This document shows, piece by piece, positions 7,765 to 17,082 of a stretch of 58,571 nt of DNA. Each line of letters starts with the position of its first letter. The first letter of the stretch is position 1. The notes beneath the pieces were generated by a model. The model had not been told where the DNA came from, ran no database searches, and saw nothing but the letters and a program-made list of their open reading frames with translations. The stretch is from Phytohabitans sp036906915 (GTDB lineage: Bacteria > Actinomycetota > Actinomycetes > Mycobacteriales > Micromonosporaceae), in contig NZ_JBAKHX010000049.1 in the NCBI RefSeq assembly GCF_036906915.1, positions 1-58,571 of the forward strand, in the 5' to 3' direction. The translations under genes were made by a program, and so were the position numbers.

Positions 7765-9485
7765 CTGAGGGCTAGGACGGCGGCGGATTCGGCCGGAAGG
7801 TCGACCGCCGTCGTCACGCCGGGGGCGGTCGACAGGAGGATGTCCGCCGCGGCCAGCGGGACGCGGGTGGGGTGCGGTGCGAGGTTGGCCGCCACCGCCG
7901 TGCTTCCGCGCCGCATCACGAGCCAGCGGTCGCCGTGCGTGACCTCGACCCGGTCGAGTCGGGGGTCGGTCAGGTCGGGCAGGGCGCGGCGCAGGGCGAT
8001 GAGTCGCCGGTACAGGTCGAGCATGTCGCGGTGCGCGGGCTTGCCGAGTTCGGCCCAGTCGAGCCGGGACCGGGCGAGCGTCAGCGGGTCCTGCGGGTCG
8101 GGCACGTCGCCGGTCGGCCAGCCGTGCGCGGCGAACTCGCGCCGCCGGCCCTCGCGCACGGCGGTGGCGAGGTCGGGCTCGGGGTGGCTGGTGAAGAACT
8201 GCCACGGCGTGGTCGCGCCCCACTCCTCGCCCATGAAGAGCATCGGTGTGAACGGCGACGTCAACAGCAGCACCGCGCCGACGCGCAGCAGCCCCGGGCT
8301 CAGCGTCGTTGAAATCCGGTCGCCGGTCGCCCTGTTGCCGATCTGGTCGTGGTTCTGGAGGTACGCGACGAAGCGGTGCGCGGGTGTGCGCTCCCGGTCG
8401 ACGGGCCGGCCGTGCGTGCGGCCGCGGAAGCTCGACCACGTGCCGGCGTGGAAGTACGCACCGGTCAGCACGGTGGCGAGGCACTCCGGCGAGCCGAAGT
8501 CGGCGTAGTAGCCCTGCCGTTCGCCGGTCAGCAGGGTGTGCAGCGCGTGGTGCGCGTCGTCGTTCCACTGCCCGTGGAGCCCGTATCCGCCGGCCTCGCG
8601 CGGCGTGATGAGCCGGGGGTCGTTGAGGTCTGACTCGGCGATCAGCGTGAGTGGGCGGCCGAGGTGCGCGGCGAGGGCGTCGACCTCCGCGGCCAGTTCC
8701 TCCAGCAGGTGTACCGCCCGGTGGTCGACGAGCGCGTGCACGGCGTCCAGCCGCAGCCCGTCGGCGTGGTAGTCGCGCAGCCAGGCCAGCGCACTGTCCA
8801 CGATGTACCGCCGGACCTCGTCGGAGTGGCGACCGTCCAGATTGAGCGATCGTCCCCACGAGTTGCCGCCGTCGGCGAGGTACGGCCCGAACCGCGGTGC
8901 GTACGCCCCGGACGGTCCGAAGTGGTTGTAGACCGCGTCGATGAGCACCCCGAGGCCGCGCGCGTGGCAGGCGTCGATGAGCCGCTTGAGCCCGTCCGGC
9001 CCGCCGTACCCTTCGTGCGGCGCGTACCAGCACACGCCGTCGTAGCCCCAGTTGTGTGTGCCGTTGAAGGCGTTGACGGGCAGCAGCTCGACCATGTCGA
9101 CGCCCAGGTCGACGAGGTGGTCGAGGCGCCCGATGGCCGCGTCGAAGGTGCCTTCCGGCGTGAACGTGCCGATGTGCAGCTCGTACAGCACGCTGCCGGC
9201 CAGCGTCGGCCCGGTCCAGGCGGCGTCGGTCCACGGGAAGGCGGCGTGGTCGTAGACGCGGCTCAGGCCGTGTGGCCCGTGCGGCTGCCACGCCGAGCGC
9301 GGGTCGGGCAGCGGCTCGTCGGCACCGTCCAACAGGTACCCGTAGTCCGTGCCGGGCAGCGCGCCGGGCACGTCGGCGCGCCACCACCCGCCGGCGCCGG
9401 CCGTCATGGGAACGTCGGCGGTGAAGCCGGTGAGCCGCAGCCGCACGTCGGACCGTTCGGGCGCCCACACCTCGAAGTGGGTCAT
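7761..9485 (-). CDS. treZ: Malto-oligosyltrehalose trehalohydrolase
   Basis: This 574-residue GH13 enzyme hydrolyses maltooligosyl-trehalose to release trehalose, normally in concert with TreY. An N-terminal carbohydrate-binding fold (HFEVWAPERSDVRL) precedes the (beta/alpha)8 barrel, with nucleophile Asp in GLRLDAVHAL, acid/base Glu in LIAESDLND and the transition-state Asp in LQNHDQIGN. The C-terminal beta domain ends near VLALS. The start at 9485 (MTHFEVWAP) is chosen over the longer frame start at 9539 because it matches the family N-terminus. No treY or treX is visible beside it, so those steps must be encoded elsewhere. Confidence 0.93.
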   Translation of the reverse strand: MTHFEVWAPERSDVRLRLTGFTADVPMTAGAGGWWRADVPGALPGTDYGYLLDGADEPLPDPRSAWQPHGPHGLSRVYDHAAFPWTDAAWTGPTLAGSVLYELHIGTFTPEGTFDAAIGRLDHLVDLGVDMVELLPVNAFNGTHNWGYDGVCWYAPHEGYGGPDGLKRLIDACHARGLGVLIDAVYNHFGPSGAYAPRFGPYLADGGNSWGRSLNLDGRHSDEVRRYIVDSALAWLRDYHADGLRLDAVHALVDHRAVHLLEELAAEVDALAAHLGRPLTLIAESDLNDPRLITPREAGGYGLHGQWNDDAHHALHTLLTGERQGYYADFGSPECLATVLTGAYFHAGTWSSFRGRTHGRPVDRERTPAHRFVAYLQNHDQIGNRATGDRISTTLSPGLLRVGAVLLLTSPFTPMLFMGEEWGATTPWQFFTSHPEPDLATAVREGRRREFAAHGWPTGDVPDPQDPLTLARSRLDWAELGKPAHRDMLDLYRRLIALRRALPDLTDPRLDRVEVTHGDRWLVMRRGSTAVAANLAPHPTRVPLAAADILLSTAPGVTTAVDLPAESAAVLALS

Positions 9486-9555
9486 GTGACCGGACTGTAG
9501 TCCGGGAGCGGCTTCAACACGTCGTAACACATCGGTCACGCGGCGTGTGGCGCAT

Positions 9556-9606
9556 GATCGAGGCGTCCCTCAAGTCTGTTGGAGCGACTTGAGGGACGCC
9601 TCGATC
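9556..9606. terminator. Perfect 20-bp hairpin downstream of the subtilase gene
   Basis: The left arm 9556-9575 and right arm 9587-9606 are exact reverse complements (20 bp), with an 11-nt loop. It begins 6 bp beyond the stop codon of the minus-strand protease gene. There is no T-tract, as is usual for high-GC actinobacterial terminators. It also separates the protease from treZ. Confidence 0.85.
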
Positions 9607-9611
9607 TCGGT

Positions 9612-12600
9612 TCATGCGACGCGGTACGCGCGCACGATCGTCTGGTCGATCGCGCTTCCGGCGCTGCCCTTCGCCTCGACGCGCAGCGACACGAACTGGC
9701 CCGCCATCGCCTGCGGCACCTTCGCCGTGAACCGGTCGCCCGCGCCTCGGACCACCGGCACCGACTGCCACGTCGCGCCGTCGTCGACCGATGTCCAAAA
9801 CGCGAGCGAGGTCACGTCCTGCCGGGCCACCCCGTGTGACTGGTGGACGGTGAACGCCGCTGTGTCGCCGGCGGGCTTGTTGTCCGTGTCCAGCGGCAGG
9901 GTGTAGTCCACCGACAGCAGCGGCACCCGCGCGCTCCCGGTGCCGGACGGGCCGGTCGAGCGGAACGTCCACGCCGTGCTCACCCGCGTCGACACCGGCA
10001 GCCAGCCGCTGTTGTCGACCTCGTGGGTGAGCCGGTACGTGCCGGCGTCCGCCGGGATGGCGAAGTCGCCGAACGACCCGGCCACCTCACCGATCTTCGC
10101 ACCGTCCCTGTGCAGCGACATGCTCGCCTTGCCCTGCTCGAAGCATGTGAACCGCTGGTGCTGGTCGACCATCGGCACGATCTCGACGTGCAGATTGCCC
10201 CGGGTCCGGCTCACCGGGTTCGGGGTGCACCCGCTGATGGCCGGCTCCGGGTCGTCGTACCAGTCGGGGCGCAGCGGCTGCCGCACCCAGTCCTTCTCGT
10301 GGCGGCTGCCTGGCTCGTACCGCCGCGCCGCCTCCTGCGTGACCAGCCCGTCGTAGAACGCCTCGTCGAGCCACGCGAACCCGGGCGACACGTAGTCGGT
10401 GCGGCTGCCGTACACCTGGTCGGTGTACGACTCGGAGATCAGGCCGCCGGCCTCGCTCACCCCGTACCGCTTGTGGCTGGTCCGGGAGTCCGGGCTGTCC
10501 AGCCGGTGGAAACGCTGGTCGATCCGCACCAGCTGGGCCTTCTCGGCGTCCGTCACCGTGTACGACGGGTCGGCCGGGATGCCCCGCTCGTGCTCGGAGA
10601 TCAGGTCGTAGAAGGAGCCCTCCGCGGTCAGGCCGGCCATCGTGTACGCCGAGAACGTGCCGAGCCCCGGCTCGTCCATGGGCGCCGCGTACACGCTGTC
10701 CTTGGTGGCCTGCTCGCCCCACGCGTAGGCGAAGTCGCTCCAGCCGAGGCCGCGCCGCCCGAACTGCTCGAAGCTGATGCCGAGCGCCTCCGCCGTGGTC
10801 TCCACGCCGTCGACGCCGACCTTCACCGGCACCGCGCGGGCGCCGTCCATCACCACGGCGGTGTCGCCCGCGACCGTCACGTCGGTGTCGCCGGCCAGGA
10901 TCATCCGGCCGTCGGCGAACGGGTCGCCCTGCCAGATGGAGCCCAGCACGCTGTACCGGCCAGCCGGCACCGGTACCCGGACCGTCTCACCCCTGTCGAC
11001 GCCGATGATCTCGGCGAAGGCCGCGGGGTCGTCCAGGTTGATGATCCAGGCGTTGGCGGAGGCTCCGGCGTCCGCCGGCACGTCCGCGGGCAGCGTCATG
11101 GTGAGCGCCAGCTCGTGGCTCGGCGGCTTCACCTCGAACGCGACCAGCGTCGTGCCGGCGCCGCCGGCCGTGACGGTGGCGCCGTAGAAGCCGGGCGCGA
11201 GCCCGGTCCGGTCGACCCGCAGCACCGCAACGCCGTTGCCGCGCGGCGCGATCGACAGCCTGGACTCCGACAGCGTGGCCGACCGCGAGGTCTCGCCGTG
11301 CCGGTCGGCGACGGTCACCGCGAGTGGCACGCGCGCGGCGCGGCGGCCGGTGTTGGTCCAGGTCAGCTTGGCCTCGGTAGCCTCGGCGCCCAGGCTGACC
11401 AGGCCGACGTCGGACACCACGCCGCCGAGGGCACGCGCCGCGTTCAGCCGGCCGGCGCCGACGGTGTACGGGTCCGCGGCGGCCACCGGGTCCGCCGCAC
11501 CGACGAGCGCCGCCTTGAGGCGGCGAGGGGACCAGTCCGGGTGGCGCTGCGCGAGCAACGCGGCCGCGCCCGCGACGTGCGGCGTGGCCATGGAGGTACC
11601 GGAGGCCGCCGCGTACCGGGCGTCAATCGCGCGGCCCATCGTGGTACCGGCGGCGCGCGCCGCGACGATGTCCACGCCCGGCGCCACGATCTCGGGCTTC
11701 GCGGCAGCCGTGTTGATCAGTGGCCCGCGGCTGGAGAACTCGGCCAGCTTGTCGCTGCCGTCGACCGCGCCCACGGTCAGCGCGGTGGCGGCGGCCGCCG
11801 GCGCGGTGATGATCCGGTCGTAGGGGCCGTCGTTGCCGGCGGCCACCACGAAGAGCGTGCCGTGCTCGTCGGTCAGGGCGTCGAGCGCCTGCGACATCGG
11901 GTCGCTGCCGTCGCTCGGGTCCCAGCTGCCGAGGCTCAGGTTGACCACGTCGGCGCGCGGTGCCGCCCACTCCATGCCGGCGATCACCTGCGAGTCGGTG
12001 CCGTACCCCTCGTCGTCGAGCACCTTGCCGGCCAGCAGCGTCGCGGCCGGCGCCACACCCCGGCGCTCGCCACGCGCGGCGGCTCCGGTGCCGGCGATCG
12101 TCGCCGCCACGTGGGTGCCGTGCCCGTGGCCGTCGACCGCGTCGCCGGCCTCGACCGTGAAGTCCTTCTTCTCGGCGACCTTCCTGGCGAGGTCGGGATG
12201 GGTGGCGTCGACGCCGGTGTCAAGCACCGCGACCTTGGTGCCCTTGCCGGTGTACCCGCTCGCCCACGCCTGCGGCGCCGACACCTGCGTGAGGTTCCGG
12301 TCGATCTTGGCGGCGTTGAGCCCCGTGGCTTTGACCTTGTGGTCGAGCCAGACCTTGCCGCCCCCGGCGTTGGGCAGCTCGGCGCGCTTGTCCTTCGGGT
12401 GCCGGCCCGCGACGGCGTCGATGCTCGGCAGGTCCCGCCTGCCGCGCAGCCCGGCGGCGAACGTGCTCGCCGCGCGCGCCTTGCCGGGCCGCACGATCAG
12501 CGGCAGCTCCTTGGCGCGCGCGTCGTCGTACCCCTCGGTGATCAGCGTGGTCACGTCGAAGAGGGCCTCGTCGTATACGTCACCCAGCAGGTGCGCCACG

Positions 12601-12902
12601 TCACCCGGCACCACGCGCACCCGCCCGTCCGGACCGCAGTTGCGCCGCAGCACCCCGCTCGGGCGCGCCGGTCTCACCGAGACGACCGGGCAGCCGGACG
12701 TTCGCGTGTGGACGGTGACGACGTCGCCGGTGAGCAGCGTCACCGTGTACGTCTTGCCGGCCGGCAGCAGCGCGGCCGGCGCGTTGACCGCCGTGACGCC
12801 GCTGCGCCGGGTGTCGGCGTACGCCACGCCACCGCCCGCGGCGAGCACACCGGCGACGAGCGCGATCCCCAGGACCCTTCGACTTCGTCCGTGTCTATTC
12901 AC
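9612..12902 (-). CDS. Secreted S8 (subtilisin-like) serine peptidase
   Basis: This is a large 1096-residue secreted protease. A signal peptide with twin-charged start and hydrophobic core ends near residue 29 (VAYAD). A propeptide region follows, then the catalytic domain with Asp228 (VAVLDTGVD), His261 (GHGHGTHVA), oxyanion Asn357 (AAGND) and Ser437 (SGTSMATPH). The remaining 600 or so residues are beta-rich accessory sequence with no motif I recognise, typical of the long actinobacterial subtilases. The start codon is GTG at 12902 with only a weak ribosome site. A perfect hairpin follows the gene. It is probably an extracellular nutrient-scavenging enzyme (inference). Confidence 0.92.
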   Translation of the reverse strand: MNRHGRSRRVLGIALVAGVLAAGGGVAYADTRRSGVTAVNAPAALLPAGKTYTVTLLTGDVVTVHTRTSGCPVVSVRPARPSGVLRRNCGPDGRVRVVPGDVAHLLGDVYDEALFDVTTLITEGYDDARAKELPLIVRPGKARAASTFAAGLRGRRDLPSIDAVAGRHPKDKRAELPNAGGGKVWLDHKVKATGLNAAKIDRNLTQVSAPQAWASGYTGKGTKVAVLDTGVDATHPDLARKVAEKKDFTVEAGDAVDGHGHGTHVAATIAGTGAAARGERRGVAPAATLLAGKVLDDEGYGTDSQVIAGMEWAAPRADVVNLSLGSWDPSDGSDPMSQALDALTDEHGTLFVVAAGNDGPYDRIITAPAAAATALTVGAVDGSDKLAEFSSRGPLINTAAAKPEIVAPGVDIVAARAAGTTMGRAIDARYAAASGTSMATPHVAGAAALLAQRHPDWSPRRLKAALVGAADPVAAADPYTVGAGRLNAARALGGVVSDVGLVSLGAEATEAKLTWTNTGRRAARVPLAVTVADRHGETSRSATLSESRLSIAPRGNGVAVLRVDRTGLAPGFYGATVTAGGAGTTLVAFEVKPPSHELALTMTLPADVPADAGASANAWIINLDDPAAFAEIIGVDRGETVRVPVPAGRYSVLGSIWQGDPFADGRMILAGDTDVTVAGDTAVVMDGARAVPVKVGVDGVETTAEALGISFEQFGRRGLGWSDFAYAWGEQATKDSVYAAPMDEPGLGTFSAYTMAGLTAEGSFYDLISEHERGIPADPSYTVTDAEKAQLVRIDQRFHRLDSPDSRTSHKRYGVSEAGGLISESYTDQVYGSRTDYVSPGFAWLDEAFYDGLVTQEAARRYEPGSRHEKDWVRQPLRPDWYDDPEPAISGCTPNPVSRTRGNLHVEIVPMVDQHQRFTCFEQGKASMSLHRDGAKIGEVAGSFGDFAIPADAGTYRLTHEVDNSGWLPVSTRVSTAWTFRSTGPSGTGSARVPLLSVDYTLPLDTDNKPAGDTAAFTVHQSHGVARQDVTSLAFWTSVDDGATWQSVPVVRGAGDRFTAKVPQAMAGQFVSLRVEAKGSAGSAIDQTIVRAYRVA

Positions 12903-13110
12903 GTCCCGAAGACGGGTTCACCGACGCCTCCGGTTGCATCCGCTCGCCAGCCGGCGTGTCTTCGCTCACCTTCTGGCCCTTTTGGAATGCGCGCGTAACA
13001 ACAATGCTTTTTGATTGGTGAAGCCCGGTCGGGCAACAACCTCCTACACCTGCCGCCAGAGGCGCCGGCGGGGTAGACACGTACCTTCTCACCCCTGAAA
13101 TGGAGACGCA

Positions 13111-14502
13111 GTGACCCTGCGGGTCGACGAGCAAGACGGCGCCCTCCGCCCCAGCACGCTCCCCTCCCCCTCGACCTACCCGCGCACCGGCCTGCCCACG
13201 GCCTCGGGGCCCGCGCCCGACGGCCGCCGCCGGATCCTCATGCTTTCCTGGGAGTACCCGCCGGTCATGGTGGGTGGCCTCGGCCGGCACGTGCATGCGC
13301 TGTCCACCTCGCTGGCCGCCGCCGGCCACGAGGTCACCGTCGTCACCCGCCACGCCCCCGGCGCGCCCCTGGAGGAGTACGCCGACGGCGTGCGCATCGT
13401 CCGGGCGCCCGAAGACCCGCCGGTGTTCCCGCTCGCGACGCCATCGTTGCTGGCGTGGACGATGGCGTTCAACCACACGCTCACCCGCGCCGCGCTGCGG
13501 GCCGCCGAGTCCGGCGAGTACGACGTGATCCACGCGCACGACTGGCTCGTGGCGCACACCGCGATGACCCTCAAGGAGCACCTCGATTTGCCGCTGGTCA
13601 CCACCATCCACGCCACCGAGGCGGGGCGGCACCAGGGCTGGCTCCCCGAGGAGATGAACCGCACGATCCACTCGGTGGAGTGGTGGCTGTCGAGCGAGTC
13701 GACCCGCGTCGTGGTCTGCTCCGAGTACATGAAGTGGGAGGCCAACCGCCTCTTCGACCTCCCGACCGACCGTCTCGACGTGGTCGCGAACGGCGTCGAG
13801 ACCGACCGCTGGCAGGTCTCCCCGGCCGCGGTCTCCGCCGCGCGCGAGCGGTTCGCCGGCAACGGCCCGCTGCTGACCTTCGCCGGCCGGCTGGTGTACG
13901 AGAAGGGCGTGCAGGACCTGATCGCGGGCCTGCCGAAGCTGCGTTCGGAGCACCCGGGCCTGCGGCTGGTGATCGCCGGTGACGGCCCGTACCGGCCGGA
14001 GCTGGAGGCCGACATCCACCGGCTGGGGCTGTCGCAGGTGGTGACGTTCCCGGGGTTCCTGGGCGGCACCGACCTGCCCGCCGTGATCGCGGCGTCGGAC
14101 TGCTTCGCGGTCCCGAGCATCTACGAGCCGTTCGGCATGGTGGCCCTGGAAGGCGCCGCGGCCGGTGCCCCGCTGGCGGTTGCCGCGACGGGTGGCCTGG
14201 CGGAGTTCGTCGAGCCGGGCGTCAACGGCGTCACGTTCCCGGCGAAGGACCCGGACGCGCTCGCCCACGCGGTCAGCACGCTGCTGGCCGACTCCGAGAT
14301 GGCCCGCACGCTCGCGGGTCGGGCCCGGAGCATGGTGCACGAGCGGTACGGCTGGGCGTCGATCGCGGCGCGCACCGCCGCGGTGTACTCGTCGGCGATC
14401 GCCCAGGCGCCGGCTTTCAACGCCCAGCAGGCGGAGCTGCGCATGGCGCAGGGCCGCGCGGTGGCCCCGGTTCGCGAGGGTAACCTGCTGGCGGTCGCCT
14501 GA
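13111..14502 (+). CDS. GT4 alpha-glucan glycosyltransferase (glycogen synthase-like)
   Basis: This 463-residue retaining GT-B glycosyltransferase has the N-terminal glycine motif MLSWEYPPVMVGGLGRHVHA and C-terminal FAGRLVYEKG and EPFGMVALEGA, where the E-x7-E pair binds the nucleotide sugar. The motif set resembles mycobacterial Rv3032-type alpha-1,4-glucosyltransferases more than classical ADP-glucose GlgA. It sits directly before a branching enzyme and overlaps it by TGATG, which supports synthesis of a branched alpha-glucan. The GTG start at 13111 follows TGGAG. The first 35 residues are Pro/Ser-rich and not part of the fold. The donor (UDP- or ADP-glucose) cannot be decided from sequence. 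Confidence 0.85.
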   Translation: MTLRVDEQDGALRPSTLPSPSTYPRTGLPTASGPAPDGRRRILMLSWEYPPVMVGGLGRHVHALSTSLAAAGHEVTVVTRHAPGAPLEEYADGVRIVRAPEDPPVFPLATPSLLAWTMAFNHTLTRAALRAAESGEYDVIHAHDWLVAHTAMTLKEHLDLPLVTTIHATEAGRHQGWLPEEMNRTIHSVEWWLSSESTRVVVCSEYMKWEANRLFDLPTDRLDVVANGVETDRWQVSPAAVSAARERFAGNGPLLTFAGRLVYEKGVQDLIAGLPKLRSEHPGLRLVIAGDGPYRPELEADIHRLGLSQVVTFPGFLGGTDLPAVIAASDCFAVPSIYEPFGMVALEGAAAGAPLAVAATGGLAEFVEPGVNGVTFPAKDPDALAHAVSTLLADSEMARTLAGRARSMVHERYGWASIAARTAAVYSSAIAQAPAFNAQQAELRMAQGRAVAPVREGNLLAVA

Positions 14503-16334
14503 TGCTCGACACCTTGAAGCGACCTACTCCCATGAGTGATCTCGACCTCTTCCTGCTCTCCCAGGGCCGTCACGAGCGGCTCTGGGAGGTGTTGGGCGCC
14601 CAGGCACGCGAGGGCGGTTCGCACTTCACGGTCTGGGCGCCGAACGCGCGTGAGGTCCAGGTGGTCGGCGACTTCAACGGGTGGCAGGGTGACCCGCTGG
14701 AGCGGCTCGGCCCGAGTGGCGTGTGGGGCGGTTTCGTCCCGGGCGCCGCGACCGGCCACCGGTACAAGTACCGGATCCACGGCTCGGACGGTGAGTGGAC
14801 CGACAAGGCCGACCCGATGGCGACGGCCACCGAGTGCCCGCCGAAGACCGCCTCGGTGATCTACGAGTCCGCCTACGAGTGGGGCGACGCCCAGTGGCTC
14901 GGGCAGCGGAAGTCGGATCACCACGCCCAGCCGATGTCCGTCTACGAGGTTCACCTCGGGTCGTGGCGGCCTGGCCTTTCGTACCGAGACCTCGCCGAGC
15001 AGCTCACCGAGTACGTCACCGATCTGGGCTTCACGCACGTGGAGTTCCTGCCGGTGGCCGAGCACCCGTATGGCGGCTCGTGGGGCTACCAGGTCACCGG
15101 GTACTACGCGCCGACGGCCCGGTTCGGGTCGCCCGACGACTTCCGGTACCTGGTCGACCGCCTGCACCAGGCCGGCGTCGGTGTGCTGCTCGACTGGGTG
15201 CCGGCGCACTTCCCCAAGGACGCCTGGGCGCTCGCCCGGTTCGACGGCACCCCGCTGTACGAGCACGCCGACCCGCGTCGCGGCGAGCACCCCGACTGGG
15301 GCAGCCTCGTGTTCGACTACGGCCGCCCGGAGGTGCGCAACTTCCTGGTCGCCAACGCCCTGTACTGGCTGGAGGAGTTCCACATCGACGGCCTGCGCGT
15401 CGACGCGGTCGCGTCGATGCTCTACCTCGACTACTCCCGCGGCCCCGGCCAGTGGTCCCCGAACGCGTACGGCGGCAACCATCACCTGGAAGCCATCGAC
15501 CTGCTCAAGCAGCTCAACGAGACGGTCTACCGCACCCACCCGGGCGTCGTCATGATCGCCGAGGAGTCGACCGCCTGGCCCGGCGTTTCCCGCCCGGTCG
15601 ACTGGGGCGGCCTGGGGTTCGGCCTGAAGTGGAACATGGGCTGGATGCACGACACGCTCGACTACGTCGAGCGCGACCCGGTGCACCGCAAGTACCACCA
15701 CGCCCAGCTGACGTGGCCGTCCGTCTACGCCTTCGACGAGCAGTTCGTCCTGCCCATCAGCCACGACGAGGTCGTACACGGCAAGCGCTCCCTGGTGGCG
15801 AAGCTCCCCGGCGACCGCTGGCAACGCCTGGCGGGCCTGCGCGGCTTCCTGGCCTACATGTGGGCCTTCCCTGGCAAGCAACTGCTCTTCATGGGCTCCG
15901 AACTAGCCGACGAACAAGAGTGGAGCGAAGCCCGCGGCCTCGACTGGACCCAAGCCGGCGGCGACGGCACCAGCCCTTTGATCCGCGACCTCAACCACCT
16001 GTACCGCTCCACTGCGGCCCTGTGGTCGCAGGACACAAAGCCCGAGGGCTTCGAGTGGATCCGCCACGACGACAGCGCGGCCAACACGTTGGCCTTCACC
16101 AGGAAGTCCCCGGACGGCGAATACCTGACCTGCGTAGTCAACTTCTCCGGCATCCCGCGCATCGGCTACCAGCTCACCCTCCCCGAGGCAGGGGTGTGGC
16201 AAGAAGTCATCAACACTGACGCCCAGGCCTACGGCGGCACCGGAGTGGGCAACTACGGCGCGGTCAAGACCGCCGCCGACGGCGCGACCGAGGTGAACGT
16301 GGGCCCTTACGCCGCAGTCTGGCTACGGCGCTAG
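14502..16334 (+). CDS. glgB: 1,4-alpha-glucan branching enzyme (GH13)
   Basis: This enzyme introduces alpha-1,6 branches into linear glucan. It has 610 residues, shorter than the usual 700 or more because the extra N-terminal N1 domain is absent. The CBM48 module (FTVWAPNAREVQVVGDFNGW) is present near residue 40. The barrel carries nucleophile Asp in GLRVDAVASM, acid/base Glu in MIAEEST and the conserved LPISHDEVVHGK. The start at 14502 overlaps the upstream synthase stop as TGATG, though an ATG at 14532 (MSDLDLF) is possible. A hairpin terminator follows. Confidence 0.95.
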   Translation: MLDTLKRPTPMSDLDLFLLSQGRHERLWEVLGAQAREGGSHFTVWAPNAREVQVVGDFNGWQGDPLERLGPSGVWGGFVPGAATGHRYKYRIHGSDGEWTDKADPMATATECPPKTASVIYESAYEWGDAQWLGQRKSDHHAQPMSVYEVHLGSWRPGLSYRDLAEQLTEYVTDLGFTHVEFLPVAEHPYGGSWGYQVTGYYAPTARFGSPDDFRYLVDRLHQAGVGVLLDWVPAHFPKDAWALARFDGTPLYEHADPRRGEHPDWGSLVFDYGRPEVRNFLVANALYWLEEFHIDGLRVDAVASMLYLDYSRGPGQWSPNAYGGNHHLEAIDLLKQLNETVYRTHPGVVMIAEESTAWPGVSRPVDWGGLGFGLKWNMGWMHDTLDYVERDPVHRKYHHAQLTWPSVYAFDEQFVLPISHDEVVHGKRSLVAKLPGDRWQRLAGLRGFLAYMWAFPGKQLLFMGSELADEQEWSEARGLDWTQAGGDGTSPLIRDLNHLYRSTAALWSQDTKPEGFEWIRHDDSAANTLAFTRKSPDGEYLTCVVNFSGIPRIGYQLTLPEAGVWQEVINTDAQAYGGTGVGNYGAVKTAADGATEVNVGPYAAVWLRR

Positions 16335-16344
16335 TCAGCCGGCT

Positions 16345-16379
16345 TTTCGGGGGCGAGGGTGACCACCCTCGCCCCGAAA
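16345..16379. terminator. Hairpin terminator after glgB
   Basis: TTTCGGGGGCGAGGGTG pairs with CACCCTCGCCCCGAAA a few bases downstream, with one bulged G and a very short loop. It starts about 10 bp after the glgB stop and isolates the glucan operon from the TetR-controlled operon. Confidence 0.75.
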
Positions 16380-16421
16380 CCCGCCCTTGATCACATCAAC
16401 CTCTCGTGACACGATAGCCTC

Positions 16422-16441
16422 ACCAAACTGAACAGTTTGGT
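16422..16441. promoter_or_regulatory. Palindromic operator upstream of the TetR gene
   Basis: ACCAAACTG-AA-CAGTTTGGT is a perfect 9-bp inverted repeat with a 2-bp centre. It ends 20 bp before the GTG start of the TetR-family regulator. Position and symmetry fit an autoregulatory TetR operator that would also control the six-gene operon behind it. Confidence 0.7.
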
Positions 16442-16461
16442 TTGATCGGGGGATCACGAGG

Positions 16462-17061
16462 GTGCGGGGGAACGCGAAGCGGGAGCAAATCTGCCGTGGC
16501 GCCCTCGAAGTCTTCCTCCAGTGCGGCGTCGCCGGCACCAGCATGGACCACGTCGCCGCCACCGCCGGCGTCTCCAAGCAGACCCTGTACGTCTACTTCC
16601 GCAGCAAGGAAGAGCTGCTGGTCGACGTGCTCGGCAGCATGGTGAACTCGCTCGACGAGCGTGCCCCGCTGCTCGCCGACCGGGCGGTCGCGTCACACAA
16701 CGACCTGCGCGCCGTGCTCTCCGAGGTGGCCTGGACACTGGTCAGCCACCTCATGAGCCCCAACTATCTGGCGCTGTTCCGCATCTTCATCGCCGAGATG
16801 GTCAGCACTCCCGCCCTCGCCCAGATCTGGCGCGAGACGGTGCCAGCACGGTTCCTCGCCCGCGTCGAGACGGTGCTCACACACGCCCGCGAGGCCGGCG
16901 TGATCAAGGACGTCGACCTCGACCTCGCCACCCGGCTGTTCATCGGCCCCATGATGACCTTCGTCTTTCTGGACGGTCTGGCCCGTCCGGGCAACGTCCT
17001 GGTTCCGAATCGAGAGCGGGTCGACGAGGTGGTCGACCTCTACCTGCGCGCCGTCACCTGA
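16462..17061 (+). CDS. TetR/AcrR-family transcriptional regulator
   Basis: This is a 199-residue regulator with an N-terminal helix-turn-helix (QICRGALEVFLQCGVAGTSM, then KQTLYVYFRSKEELL) and a C-terminal ligand-binding domain of the AcrR/TetR_C type. It is the first gene of the putative lipid operon and lies 21 bp before the diiron gene. The GTG start at 16462 puts the palindrome at 16422-16441 immediately upstream. It probably represses its own operon until a lipid-like ligand binds, which is inferred from family behaviour and position. Confidence 0.9.
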   Translation: MRGNAKREQICRGALEVFLQCGVAGTSMDHVAATAGVSKQTLYVYFRSKEELLVDVLGSMVNSLDERAPLLADRAVASHNDLRAVLSEVAWTLVSHLMSPNYLALFRIFIAEMVSTPALAQIWRETVPARFLARVETVLTHAREAGVIKDVDLDLATRLFIGPMMTFVFLDGLARPGNVLVPNRERVDEVVDLYLRAVT

Positions 17062-17082
17062 CACCCCTCGGAGGCCGGCCAC

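Noticed and set aside
6967..9468. Upstream two-fifths of a 1863-codon minus-strand open frame that continues into the helicase gene
   Set aside because: It is a continuation of the helicase frame through the aldo/keto reductase antisense strand and then the treZ gene in another frame. It translates to Arg/Pro-rich sequence without domains. High GC leaves such frames open by chance.
9843..12998. 1051-codon plus-strand open frame
   Set aside because: It lies exactly antisense to the S8 peptidase, has Arg/His/Val-rich composition and no motif. The peptidase on the other strand has a signal peptide and full catalytic triad.
16381..16412. Fourth copy of the 59-bp palindromic element (CCCTTGATCAC near glgB)
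   Set aside because: Only a short CCTTGATC match exists; there is no second arm and no GAGATC centre.
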